Below are positions 11,161 to 22,690 of a DNA stretch of 64,000 nt, piece by piece; the first letter of the stretch is position 1; each line of letters opens with the position of its first letter. The notes beneath the pieces were generated by a model. That model saw only the letters and a list, made by a program, of their open reading frames with translations. It searched no databases and was not told where the DNA came from. A program made the position numbers and the translations under genes. The DNA comes from Hofstenia miamia (lineage: Eukaryota > Xenacoelomorpha > Acoela): contig SCFE01000059.1 of the NCBI GenBank assembly GCA_004352715.1, forward strand, positions 530,262-594,261, read 5' to 3'.

Positions 11161-11625
11161 GAATATATGTGTGTATTCGATGTGAACTGGATGCAAGAAC
11201 CGCTCTTACTCCCTATCTTCCATCATTAGTCAAATGACATAATCTTTGATATCTTTCACTCTTCTTTCATTTGTATCATTTACCACTTCCATGTAATATA
11301 CTGTATTAAAAAATGCAAGTAATCAGGATTTGCTGCCCATGGCGTTTGGGGTAACCTTGGCCATGCACCATTCTATGTAGTAACTCAAATAGTCCCAGTA
11401 TTTTAATCTAAGTAAAAAATTAAAATGTTTCACATTTAACGAATTATCTCTCAGATGTTCTCTTTTCTAGTTCAAATAAATGGCCAATTAGGTCTCTTAA
11501 ATATTTATGCGGGTTACCTGTTGCCAACTTTACATCTTAACTTTGGAGCAATATCAAACAATTGGTTGATGCAAACACCTATTTTGTGTTCCCATTCTGC
11601 TCGATTATAATGTAGAATATGTACC
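11161..11625. other. Intervening DNA, no feature recognised
   Basis: No conserved protein or repeat motif was identified. Confidence 0.4.
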
Positions 11626-11768
11626 AGGCTCTAGACATGGAAGTCAGCGAGACGATACCGTTGCTAAGTATGTAGTCCTAGGATTGCGGGCACGATTCCA
11701 TCACTACGATCCTATTACTTAATTACATCCAGTAACTGTTATTAACCAAGACTAATTATATCTTTTTT
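11626..11768 (+). repeat. tRNA-derived SINE-like unit
   Basis: GGGCACGATTCCATCAC at about 11687-11703 resembles a Pol III B box (GGTTCGAATCC), with a looser A-box-like segment upstream. A unique body follows and ends at TCTTTTTT (11761-11768), a Pol III terminator. This order suggests a SINE. The tRNA head is too degenerate to name an isotype, and no second copy exists here to confirm it. Confidence 0.35.
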
Positions 11769-13434
11769 AGATCGTCAGCTGTTAGCAGGGCCTAGGCTCG
11801 AAGCGGTGGTATGGCAACACAGGATGAGGAGAACTAGTTAGTAACAAACTTCCAGTTGGCGGGGATCAGACTGTGACTCACCGAACCTCTCATTGCTATG
11901 AGCTTTTCTCAGTGTACAATATGTTCTTAATTAATTTAGTGCATTGGTTACCCTTGTTATGAATTGTCAGAGCAATAAATAAGAAAGTGCGCAACCTGAC
12001 TCCTTCAGCTGTTATGTTCCTTACATATAAATAACCCTATAATTATAAGAATACATGACACTCTTACTAAATACATGTTCGCAATCGATGCCGTCAGCAG
12101 AAACAGAATGGTTCTCAGGTTGATGGTTGGGTCCTTACAAACTGTCGTTAATTCAATAGTCAATTTACACATGTAATAAATATTGGGGCTCATAGGATTA
12201 TTATAATGCCGTAAGAATTTGGATCTAAAACAAAGAGTTAGCCTAAGGGTAGCTTTCCGGTTATTTGTTGACAATTTATTATTCATGAGAGTGAATCAGT
12301 AGGAAAGCTAAACAATGAAAAACCCCTAAGCCTAAACTTTACCTAAGAGCACACTTTCGTTCCAAGCTACCAGCTGCACTGCGTGATGAATGGCTGAGTG
12401 TGCAGTGGCTCTGAATGTCCTTTATCTGTTGTGGAGACCACCTGAGAACTACTCATCTGCTCGAATGATTTAGCTTTCCATTGCCAATAATAAAAGATAA
12501 TTCCAGTGAAAATTAATTCAACATCTTGTAATTTGATTACACTGTATTTTTAATAAAATTTGCGCGAACAATTAAACAGCTAACAGTGTACCTGTCTTTC
12601 GATATTACATTGTTTCCTTCGTCTGCTGATTTTACACAACATCACTATTAATTAGCTGTAGTGATTTCAAATTATTCCTTTTGCCAAACGATTTGCAGAT
12701 AATTGGTATGTCGTAACTGCACTTAATTTTAATTTACAATTAATCATAAAGGATAAATAGTTTGATTTACAAAAGGAAATCAATAAATAACTTACAGTTT
12801 ATTATTAGTCTTTGTTTCTTTCCTTCTTTTTCATTTTTCCCAACTGATTATGCCGCAATAACAGTATGCAACATGATATTATTATCAAACAGATATGTGT
12901 GCTATTTTGGTGATTACAATTTTCCTGTTTATCGTCTGTGAATTTAGCAGCTATGTTTATTTTTAATTCAACTGGGTTAAAATATTTAGTGACTGATAAC
13001 TAGATAAAAAATTTTAACTATGGGCAGCTATTATTGAGACATTTTATCCAAAGAACGTCCAAGTACATGATTGCATTTATTGTTTGTTCTTTTTATAGGT
13101 CCACATGGATCCTTCAATTTTGATTTTTCTTTTTCATCTAACATTTTTTTTCTATGCCATGGCATTATGATTATATTTTTCAGAAACCAATCAACAAGAA
13201 ACTCTATTATATGAATTCTATTTTATCCAACAAAGTAAAGTATAGTATTAATACTAGCATATTATAGCATGTTAATGAGTTGATAATTTTACAATAGCAT
13301 TACAAACAAAATCAAGCCAAAATTAAAGATAAAGCCATTTCCATAAATATATTATTACATACTACCATAGACAATATTATTAAATGAAAAACCATTCTGT
13401 TTATGTGCGCTTTATTAAATTTTAGGACAATTGT
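11769..13434. other. AT-rich DNA between SINE-like unit and inverted-repeat arm B
   Basis: A moderately GC-richer patch near 11780-11900 and another near 12350-12450 hint at further old repeats, but no family could be recognised and no coding frame is convincing. Confidence 0.4.
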
Positions 13435-13752
13435 ATAGGTATTAAGGGGAAAGGGGTGCCAAGCCTTAATTGAATCATTGCAACATTTTCGGTTTTTTTG
13501 AATAACCTAAAGTTCACAATTATCCTTATTTGTGAGCCTTGGTGATTGTCTGTCTCAAAAAACATATTGAAATTGCAATTTTTGTAGATTTTTTAAAACA
13601 ATTCTGAGGTCAATTCACAAAACGCGATAGGATGGCATTTTAAAATTATCGGAAATAGCTCAAACTTGAACAGTTTGATAAGGTCATATAGCTGCACTAT
13701 TTGTTTAAAAAGGAAGTTCTTCTGAAAAAAGATGTAAAATGAAACGCCCTAA
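13435..13752 (-). repeat. Inverted-repeat arm B (partner 9644-9935)
   Basis: Reverse-complement match to arm A across nearly its whole length. Similarity stops on the inner side at the CCTATAC block in both arms, which suggests a defined family end there. Confidence 0.75.
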
Positions 13753-14555
13753 CATTTATATTTTTTTCTTCACATAATGATGCTGCCATCTTTAATTTGG
13801 AAAGAATTTCAAGACCAACTCCAGATGATAATATTTTATTTGTAAAAGCCATTTGGGAAGAGCATAAACCCAATCTGAGCACAGTCACACTCAGTTTATG
13901 AAATGTAGGTGTATTTTTTCTTACTGTATCTATAATACCCTTTAAATATATTTAGGTATATTGCTGTGAGAATCTATCTATTTGAATTCACAATTGTTTT
14001 CCACTTATATAATTGGGTATGCTATATAATCTTAAACCTCAATTTGGACTACTGGGGAAAACCAACCACAGAAAAAATTGATTAATGCATTTTCAACTGT
14101 CCTATGCAAAATTGAGAAAATCAAAAACTTAGAAAAATGTTAATGGAATAACTGAGTTCATCTTCATCATTTAGATTCAATATCTAAATTTGAATTGTGC
14201 ACCTGTTAAACATATTCTATGCACTTACACTTAGTGAAATATATTTAAGCTTCCTTTGTACAGAAATACATCCAAAGTCTTTAAATACAATTATTTATGT
14301 AATTTAGTGTATTTGGTAGTTTTCAATTTCTGCAAATATTTTGCATGTATTACATAATGATATTTAAGGATAGCTTTATATCATTATAAGCATTGTTTCC
14401 GACAGCTTTGCAGTTATCATATGTTGCAGCCGAAAACCCTACTGATAGAAAATAAATAATAATTAATAAAATACATTTGTAAAAGGCAAATTAATCTAGC
14501 TTAGGTTTATACTTTCAAATCGGCCTTTTCTATCATAATTTAATTCATAATAACT
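13753..14555. other. AT-rich DNA, no feature seen
   Basis: Nothing recognised on either strand. Confidence 0.45.
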
Positions 14556-16073
14556 CCAAGTTTAATATAGAAAGTGTCAATTGTATTATGAATTACTACT
14601 GAACTTGTAATATTGAACTCTTATTTGTAACATCAAAAGCATCAGATGTAATATCAATGTTAATCAATTGTTATATAGAAGTGAGAAATGTAATATAGAA
14701 AATACAATTTGTAATGTAGATGTATGATATTTTTAGTATTGATGTCATTTGAAAAAGCTAATTTATGAGGATAGTTACAACAAATGTAAATATTGAAATG
14801 GTTGTTTACAGTATCAAACACTTTTGAATATTTGCTGATTTGAAATTCTGCTGTTAATCTTCTTATAAACATATTGGTACTGTGTAATTATCTGTTGAGT
14901 GCTCAACTGAAGGAAAAAATGGGTTTGACTTGCAAAGAGTTTGGGCATTAAGTACAAAATTATTCCTGGATTAATTCTGGTGAATACAAGACATCAGGTA
15001 AAGGAGGAATACTAACTAAAGCTATATTACAAATTGTGAAATTACCCTAAACAAATTTAATTAAATCTTCTTCAACATCATGTGATTTTTACATCTACTG
15101 CTGCAAATGCTCTCAAAGCAAAAAGTTTCAATACAAAAAATACACTACATGCTTGTTATAACAAACACTGATCAGAAATAGAATCTTCATTGTATTTGCT
15201 AAAACTAAATCAGCACATTTGTGAAGGAAAGGACATAATTTGGATTGATGATCAAACATCAATCTGTGAAAATTTGGCAGATAAAGAAAAGGCAAAAGAG
15301 GAGTAAGCATGTTCATTGCATGGGTCAATTCTCACATGCTCGGATCTGTGTCAATGAACGTTTTTGCTTAGCTGTTAACTAAGTGTGGGTCCTATAAATA
15401 GAGGATGTGACAGATTGGTTGTTCAAGATTACTTTTGAGCAACAAGATGTGGGAAAGATTTGGAAAATATTGTAATAGTTTATGAAAAAGATGTGTGTAA
15501 TTCACAAATTAAAGAAAATTTGAGAGAAAATGGTGTAACTCTCCTGCATGTTGAACCTTATTCACCATGGCTTAATCTGATTTAGTCAGTATGGAAAATA
15601 ATAAAGAGCCACAAAAAACGAAGTTTGAGGATACTAACTACAACAGCGAACAGAATCATGAAAGAAAGATTGAAGAAAAAATGCACAATGCAATTCCATC
15701 TTTAGAAGATGTTTACTGCATAACTCTACTTGCACTTAAATTACAAATGTCCAAAGACTTACCAAGCAAAATTCACTAATGTCATGAATTGTCATCAAAT
15801 TGATATCTTGAAAAGTACAAAGGATGTTCAAATTACGTGCTCATGTAATTTTTATGATTCTTGTAAATATTAATTATCTACATAATTTACATTTTTCAAA
15901 TAACATGAATATTACAAATATTGAATTCTACATTATAAATGGTACTTACTATCATTACATTTCTCACTTGTGTATTACAATTGACCAACATCAATATTAC
16001 ATCTTATGGTTTCAATATTGCAAATACGAGTTGCATATCATACTACAATTGACACTTTCTATGTCAAACTTGG
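14556..16073 (+). mobile_element. IS630/Tc1-like transposon relic with long repeated TIRs
   Basis: The left arm (14556 to about 14780) and right arm (about 15860-16073) are reverse complements: CCAAGTTTAATATAGAAAG against CCAAGTTTGACATAGAAAG, then GTGTCAATTGTA, AGATGTAATATC, GTGAGAAATGTAAT and TTTGTAATGTAGA in the same order. Each arm is built from degenerate units of about 21 bp with a TTGTAATAT core. Between the arms lies a decayed DDE transposase on the plus strand. TIR, transposase, TIR with matching orientation indicates one inserted DNA transposon of about 1.5 kb. No target duplication could be assigned because the outer edges are blurred. Confidence 0.65.
14890..15790 (+). pseudogene. 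Decayed IS630/Tc1-type transposase
   Basis: Scattered frames keep the DDE_3 order: a helix-rich N-terminal stretch with stops, KDIIWIDDQTS (about 15230-15260; position of the first catalytic Asp), VIVYEKDVCNSQIKENL (about 15475-15520; the usual MDNAPCHS block with its Asp apparently replaced), and HVEPYSPWLNLI followed by a stop where the Glu of LNPIE should be, then SVWKIIKS. PYSP-LNPIE-VW is the hallmark of this superfamily. At least two of three catalytic positions are lost and many stops occur, so it is inactive. It sits exactly between the inverted arms at 14556 and 16073. Confidence 0.6.
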
Positions 16074-17049
16074 AAAAAGTGTTGCTGGAATCCAACAACT
16101 TGCTATATAATATTTATAGAAAATAGTAGCCAATATTTCTTTATGTAGCAAAGAGAAATTCCATTATTTCATGTTTTTGAGTTAAAATTACACTTTTAGA
16201 AAGCTTGCACTAACCAATTTATGGAGTGATTTTTAAGGGCTTTATCTAAGAATATTCTGAGATTAACAAAAGTTTTAGTCTTAAAATAAGCCAACATTTA
16301 AGAATAATTACTTGTTCCTTAAAATTTACACAGCTGTGAATTATCTAAAGAAAAGAAAATATTTCAAAAACAAAATGCTTTTGTAAATATCCAATATTTT
16401 TATAAATGATTGATATTGATAAGATCTAGCTTTATACATCATCTTCAATTTCAAGTGCATTTAAGTTTTGGTTGGAAAATTGAATATTTATTGATTTCAC
16501 ATTCTACTATACTCATGAAATCATATCATTGAATAGTCTTATAGAAAGCTATCTTAGTAAAAAGCCTTGGCTCAGTGTATACATTGTGCCATTGGGCCAT
16601 ACACATTTTATTTAGAATAGTATTAATTGCAGGCTGTTCATGTGATGCAATATACAACATGTGTATCAATTTCAAACTTGCATATTTAAACAGATTTCCC
16701 CATTAGAATATATTTTTATGCAATATATATATATATTTCCCATTTTTTGTTAAACCTTACATTTGGAGAGAAATCGCCTAAAATTTCTAAGGCATTTAGC
16801 CGGAATCGCAATTTTATCTAAAATACCTATTTTTGGCCATTGCTCCCGCAGTATTTACTCGAACTTAAATATATCAACTTTAGGGGCAGGTAGTATAAAA
16901 AGACACTACCCTGCGAGTTTTCAAGGGTTTGTGATTGGAAAAGTGGCTACGATGAGGTTTTTTAAAAAACATTTAGCAGTAGATTGAAGAAAAGAGCAAA
17001 GATACGTAAACATGATTATATAACAAATCTAAATACAAATAGTACAATG
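16074..17049. other. AT-rich DNA with one unrecognised 74-codon frame
   Basis: The plus-strand frame 16763-16987 begins with ATG, is less AT-rich than its surroundings and is basic, but I recognise no family. It may belong to the decayed hAT element to its right. Confidence 0.3.
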
Positions 17050-17880
17050 TTAGTCGCTGTCGTCATCTTCGACCTCGGTACACCGTACGGAATTAAGTGC
17101 AACACATTTTGCAACTTGCTCCTTTGTCAACATAATGCCCGACAATAGATTTAAATATCATTTGTCGTAATCAATGTAAATCATGGCAATTTGAATTGAA
17201 GGTCGCATCTTCTTCAGCAGTTTGGAAAAGATAATCCTGCAAGTTTGAACAACCGCTCAACACCGGCCAAGAACTATTATAGAAAGTATAAGCTTAGCAC
17301 AGAAACTGAGCAATGGAATTTCTTTGGAATTTGTACTAGAATAATAGGTTGGTTTGCGTGTAGGAAGGGGAATATTTTCGAAATGACACATTTCTGAGTC
17401 TAGCTGGTCATCAAATCGCATTCTCATCAGATGTGTTGGCGCCTCAGTCTGGCTGGTAAACATTTATGGAAGAGGCTCTCAATATCCATTGTAGAATTTG
17501 AATGTGTAGTTGAAACAATCTTTGATGTCAAAAAATCAAAAGTGACCTCAGTATTCTTATGCACCACACTGTGAATACATTCCAAAGAAAGTCGATAGCG
17601 ATACCAGCTCAATTCCTTTGTCAAATCACATGTTAAAAGCCCCACGTAAGAACTTCAATACTGGTGCTTGCCTGATCAATAATCTATTATACCAGATACG
17701 GCAACAATCATGTCCTCAGTTGATAATGCGAACTATTTTTTCAGCTTCAGCGCCTTGTTCCAGGATACCTTTTGTAAATTATTTACGCCCTATTGAGTAT
17801 TCATGCAACATTTTTGTTCGGTAGACAATTGTTTGTACGTAGTTTCCTAATTTTATAACTGGGCGAAGGCGCATTCCACA
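17050..17880 (-). pseudogene. Decayed hAT transposase, C-terminal half
   Basis: On the minus strand the pieces read PTYYSSTNSKEIPLLSF then CAKLILSII, a frameshift, AGVERLFKLAG in the next frame, then FSKLLKKMRPS, and the last frame ends VAKCVALNSV...EVEDDDSD at a stop (17050-17052). The order W/Y-x-x-N...PLL..LAK-IL-I...VERLFS-AG-IFS-R-RM-P is the hAT dimerisation region. Two or more frameshifts break it. Upstream (17430-17645 and beyond) further minus-strand frames continue with no clear motif, and no inverted-repeat boundary was found. The Tc1-like element begins just beyond it at 17940. Confidence 0.55.
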
Positions 17881-18114
17881 ACTAGTTGACAATATTAGAT
17901 ATTACCTTGCAACTATATTTTTAGTTTAAAATGCTTATACAGTCTTGTTTGAAATAATAGCGCATAGATGCAAAAACACGGTGCAACAAATTCAATCAAT
18001 TTTCCACTAATTAATTAAGTAACATGAAAAAAATTGTTTGCAAATATTTTGCATGCAGACCAGTCTTGCTTGTTGATCAAACATATCAGTCGAGATAATT
18101 GTCGTTTCGAAACC

Positions 18115-19281
18115 ATGGGCAAAAGAAAAACGTGCAACGAAATACGAAAATTGATCATTCGGAAACATCGCGAAAATTTATCGCAGAAAGAAATTTCAAA
18201 CTTGTTATCCGTTTCACGTCATGTTGTTTACCGAGTAGTTACGACATACCAAAAACTGGGTCGCATCGATCGCAAGAAACCAACTGGCAGACCATCAAAG
18301 TCGACCGAAAAATCACGTCGAAATTTATGCCGACNAAGAAAAACGTGCAACGAAATACGAAAATTGATCATTCGGAAACATCGCGAAAATTTATCGCAGA
18401 AAGAAATTTCAAACTTGTTATCCGTTTCAAGTCATGTTGCTTACCGAGTAGTTACGACATACCAAAAACTGGGTCGCATCGATCGCAAGAAACCAACTGG
18501 CAGACCATCAAAGTCGACCGAAAAATCACGTCGAAATTTATGCCGACTCTCACGTCTTTGCCCAAAACTCATATCAAAAGAGCTAAAACATGACTGGACA
18601 GATGGCCACAAGTACCATGTCTCTAGCGTACGCCGCATTTTGCTGAAATATGGACTCTATGGAAGACATGGAGCCCGAAAGCCACTTCTCAACAAAAATC
18701 ACGTTTTGGCCCGTCTAGCGTGGTGCAAACAAAAATTAAAGAACACCGTCTCAGATTGGAGTNTTTGTTAGACGCCCAAGAGGAGCCGCTGAGCGCTATA
18801 AACCCCAATATTTATGTCCTTTAGTAACGGGTCGTCAGCAGTCAATTATGGTATTTGGAGCAATTTGGGCAACAGGTCTCCGAAAATAGTCAAAGTCGAC
18901 GGAACAATGGACAGTAAGCAATATATTGACATATTGCAACAACATATTATGCCAATAATGGAAGACGATCAGTTGCTGCAGCAAGACAACGCCCCTTGTC
19001 ATGCTTCGAGGGAGGTTAAAGCATTCATGGAAGAAAAGGGCGTAGCCCTCCTCCCAGACTGGCCCGCAAGAGCTCCTGATATCAACCTAATAGAGAACGG
19101 ATGGGTGGAACTAAAAACCAGAGTGGATAAAAGATCAGACGTCACTATTCGAAATTTATGGCGAATTGTCGAAGAAGAATTTTACAAGATACCTGACGCA
19201 TTTTTCCAAAATTTGTTTCAATCGATGCCCAGACGAATGGCGATGGTAGTCGCGAACAACGGATACCCCATCAAGTACTAA
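18115..19281 (+). pseudogene. Tc1-like transposase, broken
   Basis: Start at ATG 18115 (MGKRKTCNEIRKLII), the first Met of the helix-turn-helix region (SQKEISNLLSVSRHVVYRVV, then a basic GRPSK hinge). The C-terminal half gives QQDNAPCHAS and INLIENGW, the second Asp and the Glu; 35 residues lie between them, against 34 in classical Tc1. Three breaks are visible. A 212-bp part of the N-terminus is repeated in frame after an N at 18335. An N at 18763 falls where the block with the first catalytic Asp (SDES) should be, joining DWS directly to VRRPRG. A one-base frameshift lies near 18880. Stop TAA at 19279-19281. The first two breaks may be assembly errors rather than mutations. Confidence 0.85.
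18123..18547. repeat. 212-bp direct copies around a single N
   Basis: 18123-18334 and 18336-18547 are the same transposase segment with two visible differences (CACGTC/CAAGTC and TTGTTT/TTGCTT). One N separates them. Likely an assembly join of overlapping, slightly different contigs. Confidence 0.85.
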
Positions 19282-19973
19282 AGAGACTCTTTTAACATTC
19301 GGGCAAACTATTTTATCGATAAATTCATTTGTTTTTGAAATATTCCGTTTCAAATAAATTTTTGTTTCATGCGCTATTTTTCTAAACAAGACTGTATTTA
19401 TTAAATTATTATATTTTTTAAATTTTCTTTTTATCTAAAACAGCCAATCATTCTCATTAGATGGGAATTCCCAAGGCACAGGTTAAATTAAAAATTGCTC
19501 AGTAAATTCTCTTTTAAAAATGATTGCTTAGAAATTTAGGTGGAGTTCTTAAAGTTTGTTATCCGAATTGTCATTTTTGCAGCATATAAATCGGAAGCAG
19601 TACAACATATTATATTTAGAACTCAAAATAATTTTTTATTTTTCTTTAATTATAATGAATGTTTGTAAAATGTGACATTTTTTAGAACTAAAAACAATTT
19701 TTTCCGCCTTAAAGTTGTGCTTAAAAAACACATTTCATTAGTTTGAGTTGTAAAATCACAGATTTCCGTTAATATACCCTTATATTTAGAAAATCAAATA
19801 TATTTATTTATCAACTCTTGCTTATATATGTTATTTTTCTTAAATATTTCAAGCATGTTTTCGCGTGTTACGAATCTTGTTATTTATGCTAAGCTATCTG
19901 TCTATATCGAAAATTTTGTAAGTTCTATAACTTACATATTTAATTGCATTTCTCATCGTTTTTTACTCTCTTC

Positions 19974-21952
19974 CCAAATAGCAAGCCATTAATGGACCGA
20001 CAATGGGCCACTGAAATTGCCATTGATGACCATTATTGGCAAATGACAGTCAGGGAATTAATGGGCCAGTGATGTATTCCTGACAATGACCATTGATGGG
20101 CCAATAATGATCCATTGGTAAGCCAATAAAGGACCATTGGTGGCAAACAGTAGGTTTCGACTTCAATCCATTATTATTATTACCACTAAAACAACAACTT
20201 TATATATCTAAGAAGTTCTAACATTGCTGTTTGAACATAAACAAGCCCTACAAAGAGCGGAAGGATATCTTTGATATCCTATCAAGCATTTTCAGTGCAA
20301 ACAAAAATGTCTTGGTTATAAATGATTACAATAAACCATGGACATCTAGATATTATCTAGATGTCCATGCAATAAACAAATAAACCTGCCATATTTAACA
20401 AAAATTTCAAATTTTCAAATTAAGTCCAATTTTGAAATAGTACTTTTAAATCGTGAAAAATCTTTTCTCTTCAATCATAACTTTTTTATATTATTGTTTA
20501 AGACGTCCAAATGTGCATGAATAAATTATTTTGAAAATTCACATAACGGGTATATTATAATTTCTTACAAACTAAATATTTCAAGATAGCTTTTCGCAAT
20601 GCCTATTTTTATATTAAAAAGATCTAGGAATCAACATAATGAAGTGAGTTCTATTTGCAAGCATCTGCTCATTGATTATTAATTACTAAGGTTCCCAATG
20701 ATGCCTCCAATAGCCCAATATTTTATTATGAGTTATAATTCGAAGTTTGGTATAAATTGCTTGAGCTAAGAGCACAGTTGGTAGTGTGTATAGCATCAGA
20801 ATTGTAAGAGTTTTGTAAGGGTACGGCTAGGGACGAGCTTGGGCCGTAAAATTGAGAACGAAGTTTCTGTACAACTGAACTAGAATTGTTCAAAATTTTA
20901 TTAATAAATATCCATTCTCTTACATTAAAATATTATATCAACTATTATATTCAATTGACTGATTATACATCAAAAAATGAATCCACGGCAACAATAATTA
21001 CATTTAATTCAGAAGTTTTCTTAGTAATAGCAAGCGCCAATCAATTTCATTTATACTTTAGGTGTCGCAGCGTAAATTATAAATTACTTAGACAATACAC
21101 TGGATTTTATTTGCATGTTTGCGAGGGGAATGCTACACATTTTCATATGATGTAACATAAACATATATTTATTATTCAGATGTGAAAAAACTATTAAAAA
21201 TTTAAAAATGTCAATTACAATCGTTTTCCAGAAATGAACGCATCCTTATTTTAAGCAGATCACTTCTGATGTCATCATGAGTAAACTTTATTATAAAAAA
21301 GTGCAATTGATGCAAAATGCTTTCATTTTAGTATTTTGAATTATATGCCTAATTTTTTTATTTAAAAAATATTATAATGGTTTTGGATATGACGGGCCCC
21401 GGACGAAGCCTGGGCCTGAATATTACCAGCTGTGATGGGCCGGACTGGCTTATGGTTTAAAGGCCAGGCAAATCACGACCCGGTTACAACTCTGTATAGC
21501 ATAATATCCCAATGATTGAAAACCTTGCTGCAAATGATTGAATTCATTATACAGGGTCCATAATAAAAAGGGCTAGCATACTAGATTGTGTTATCAACTA
21601 CTGAAGGATAAGTAATTTCATTTTTTATGAAATTTCATTTGATCAAGCAAAATTGTAAATCACTATAATTAGTATTTATTCGCTAGACGGCAGATCGATC
21701 CAGCAATGCCATTAATGGGCCATTGTCAGAAAAACAATGATATATAAGAAACTGATAAATAATACTTTTTGAAAATTGAAGATAAACTTTGATGCAATGC
21801 ACATATTATATACAATACTATAATCATTTCTTTGTAAATAGTTGAAATTTAAGATTTATATAACATTTTATTTTGTTGGTTTTGGTTGCCAAATGAATGG
21901 CCATTGATCCCATTAATGGATCATTGGTTATCCGACAATGCTTGCTATTTGG
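19974..21952. mobile_element. Terminal-inverted-repeat element with CCATTAATGG-type subterminal repeats
   Basis: The left end CCAAATAGCAAGC (19974-19986) is matched exactly by the reverse complement of 21940-21952. Both ends continue into degenerate copies of CCATTAATGG, GGCCATTGATGG and CCGACAATGG, clustered at 19985-20150 and 21700-21945. No transposase is recognisable in the ~2 kb between. A shorter, diverged relative lies at 32278-32742. No clear target duplication is seen, so the superfamily is unknown. Confidence 0.6.
20329..20377. mobile_element. 33-bp perfect hairpin flanked by 8-bp direct repeats
   Basis: Arms CATGGACATCTAGATA (20337-20352) and its exact reverse complement (20354-20369) are separated by a single T. 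The hairpin is bracketed by identical CAATAAAC (20329-20336 and 20370-20377). The direct repeat looks like an 8-bp target duplication, as made by hAT transposases. Confidence 0.65.
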
Positions 21953-22369
21953 ATTATAGTGTTTATTTATTAGGCATTCCCTGCGTGCTTCCGCCGAGCA
22001 CTTTTCTGCACATTCACTAATTTTCAGGCTTATCAATGGGGCCCATCCTTTCACACGGGATTCCCATTATAATATTAATACGGAATACAGTTAAAAAAAC
22101 TAAATTTATGACCATTCAGGTTTCGCCTATACTAAATAGGGCAAAGTGTAAAATAGAGACATGCAAAATGCCAAATATATTTACACAAAAGTGTGATAGA
22201 CGTTTTATAATTTCTTCTGCATCATTTTGAGTCACTCCGCTCATTCAGGACATTATTTATTTCTTGCTCATCAACCGTTTGTAATAACGCTTTTATTGCA
22301 GGTAATCTTTGAACAATTTCCACAATTTTCGTTTTAAATGCATATCTGACATGCGCACTGTTTATAACG

Positions 22370-22690
22370 ACTGCTGGTAAAGCCCACGAACAACTTTTCT
22401 CGCCGATTTTTGTTGGCAACGAAAATTGTTCGTGTAGCACCCCTCTTCCACGACTAAAATCGGGAGTAATTATCTAGACTAAAGTTGTTCGTTCGGTCCA
22501 ACTAAAGTTGGCGACAAAAGTTGTCCGTTCGGTCCAACAAAAATTGGACAATATAAATTGTTCGTGTAGAACCCCTTCCGCCAACTTTAGTCGTGAAGTA
22601 ATTAAATGACAAAAGTTGTTCGTGTAGAAGGGTGCTCCGACCAACTTTTTTGTCGGAGAAATATAATTCTTCAACTTTCTAGTAATTATC
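22370..22690. repeat. Cluster of GTTCGTGTAGCA palindromic units
   Basis: Units such as CGAACAACTTTTCTCGCC and its inverse ACAAAAGTTGTTCGTGTAG recur in both orientations, with junctions GTGTAGCACCCCTCTTCC and GTGTAGAACCCCTTCCG. The same end sequence closes the elements at 23726-23934 and 50046-51275. It looks like several nested or tandem short foldbacks. No coding sequence is present. Confidence 0.6.

Larger units (their letters stand above)
17940..19394 (+). mobile_element. Tc1-like transposon with TIRs and TA target duplication
   Basis: The left end CAGTCTTGTTTGAAATAAT at 17940 and the reverse complement of the right end, CAGTCTTGTTTAGAAAAAT ending at 19394, match; both continue into AGCGCAT. 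The element is flanked by TA at 17938-17939 and 19395-19396, the target duplication of the Tc1/mariner superfamily. A second copy of the terminal core (CAGTCTTGCTTG) lies at 18061, about 120 bp inside the left end, reminiscent of internal transposase-binding repeats. The apparent length includes a 212-bp duplicated segment at a single N (18335), so the true element is probably shorter. Confidence 0.9.

Noticed and set aside
11626-11710. A functional tRNA gene
   Set aside because: No cloverleaf can be drawn; only a degenerate B-box-like part is present.
17400-17430. CTGATGAG on the minus strand as a hammerhead core
   Set aside because: No GAAA box or pairing stems in place; it lies within the hAT-like coding relic.
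18034-18771. A 245-codon transposase frame with a doubled DNA-binding domain
   Set aside because: The doubling lies exactly at a single N and is best explained by an assembly join.
20886-21155. An 89-codon frame inside the 19974-21952 element
   Set aside because: It has no recognisable transposase motif and its composition matches the background.
22036-22440. Short overlapping open frames near the foldback cluster
   Set aside because: No motif, no splice context, and they overlap non-coding palindromes.
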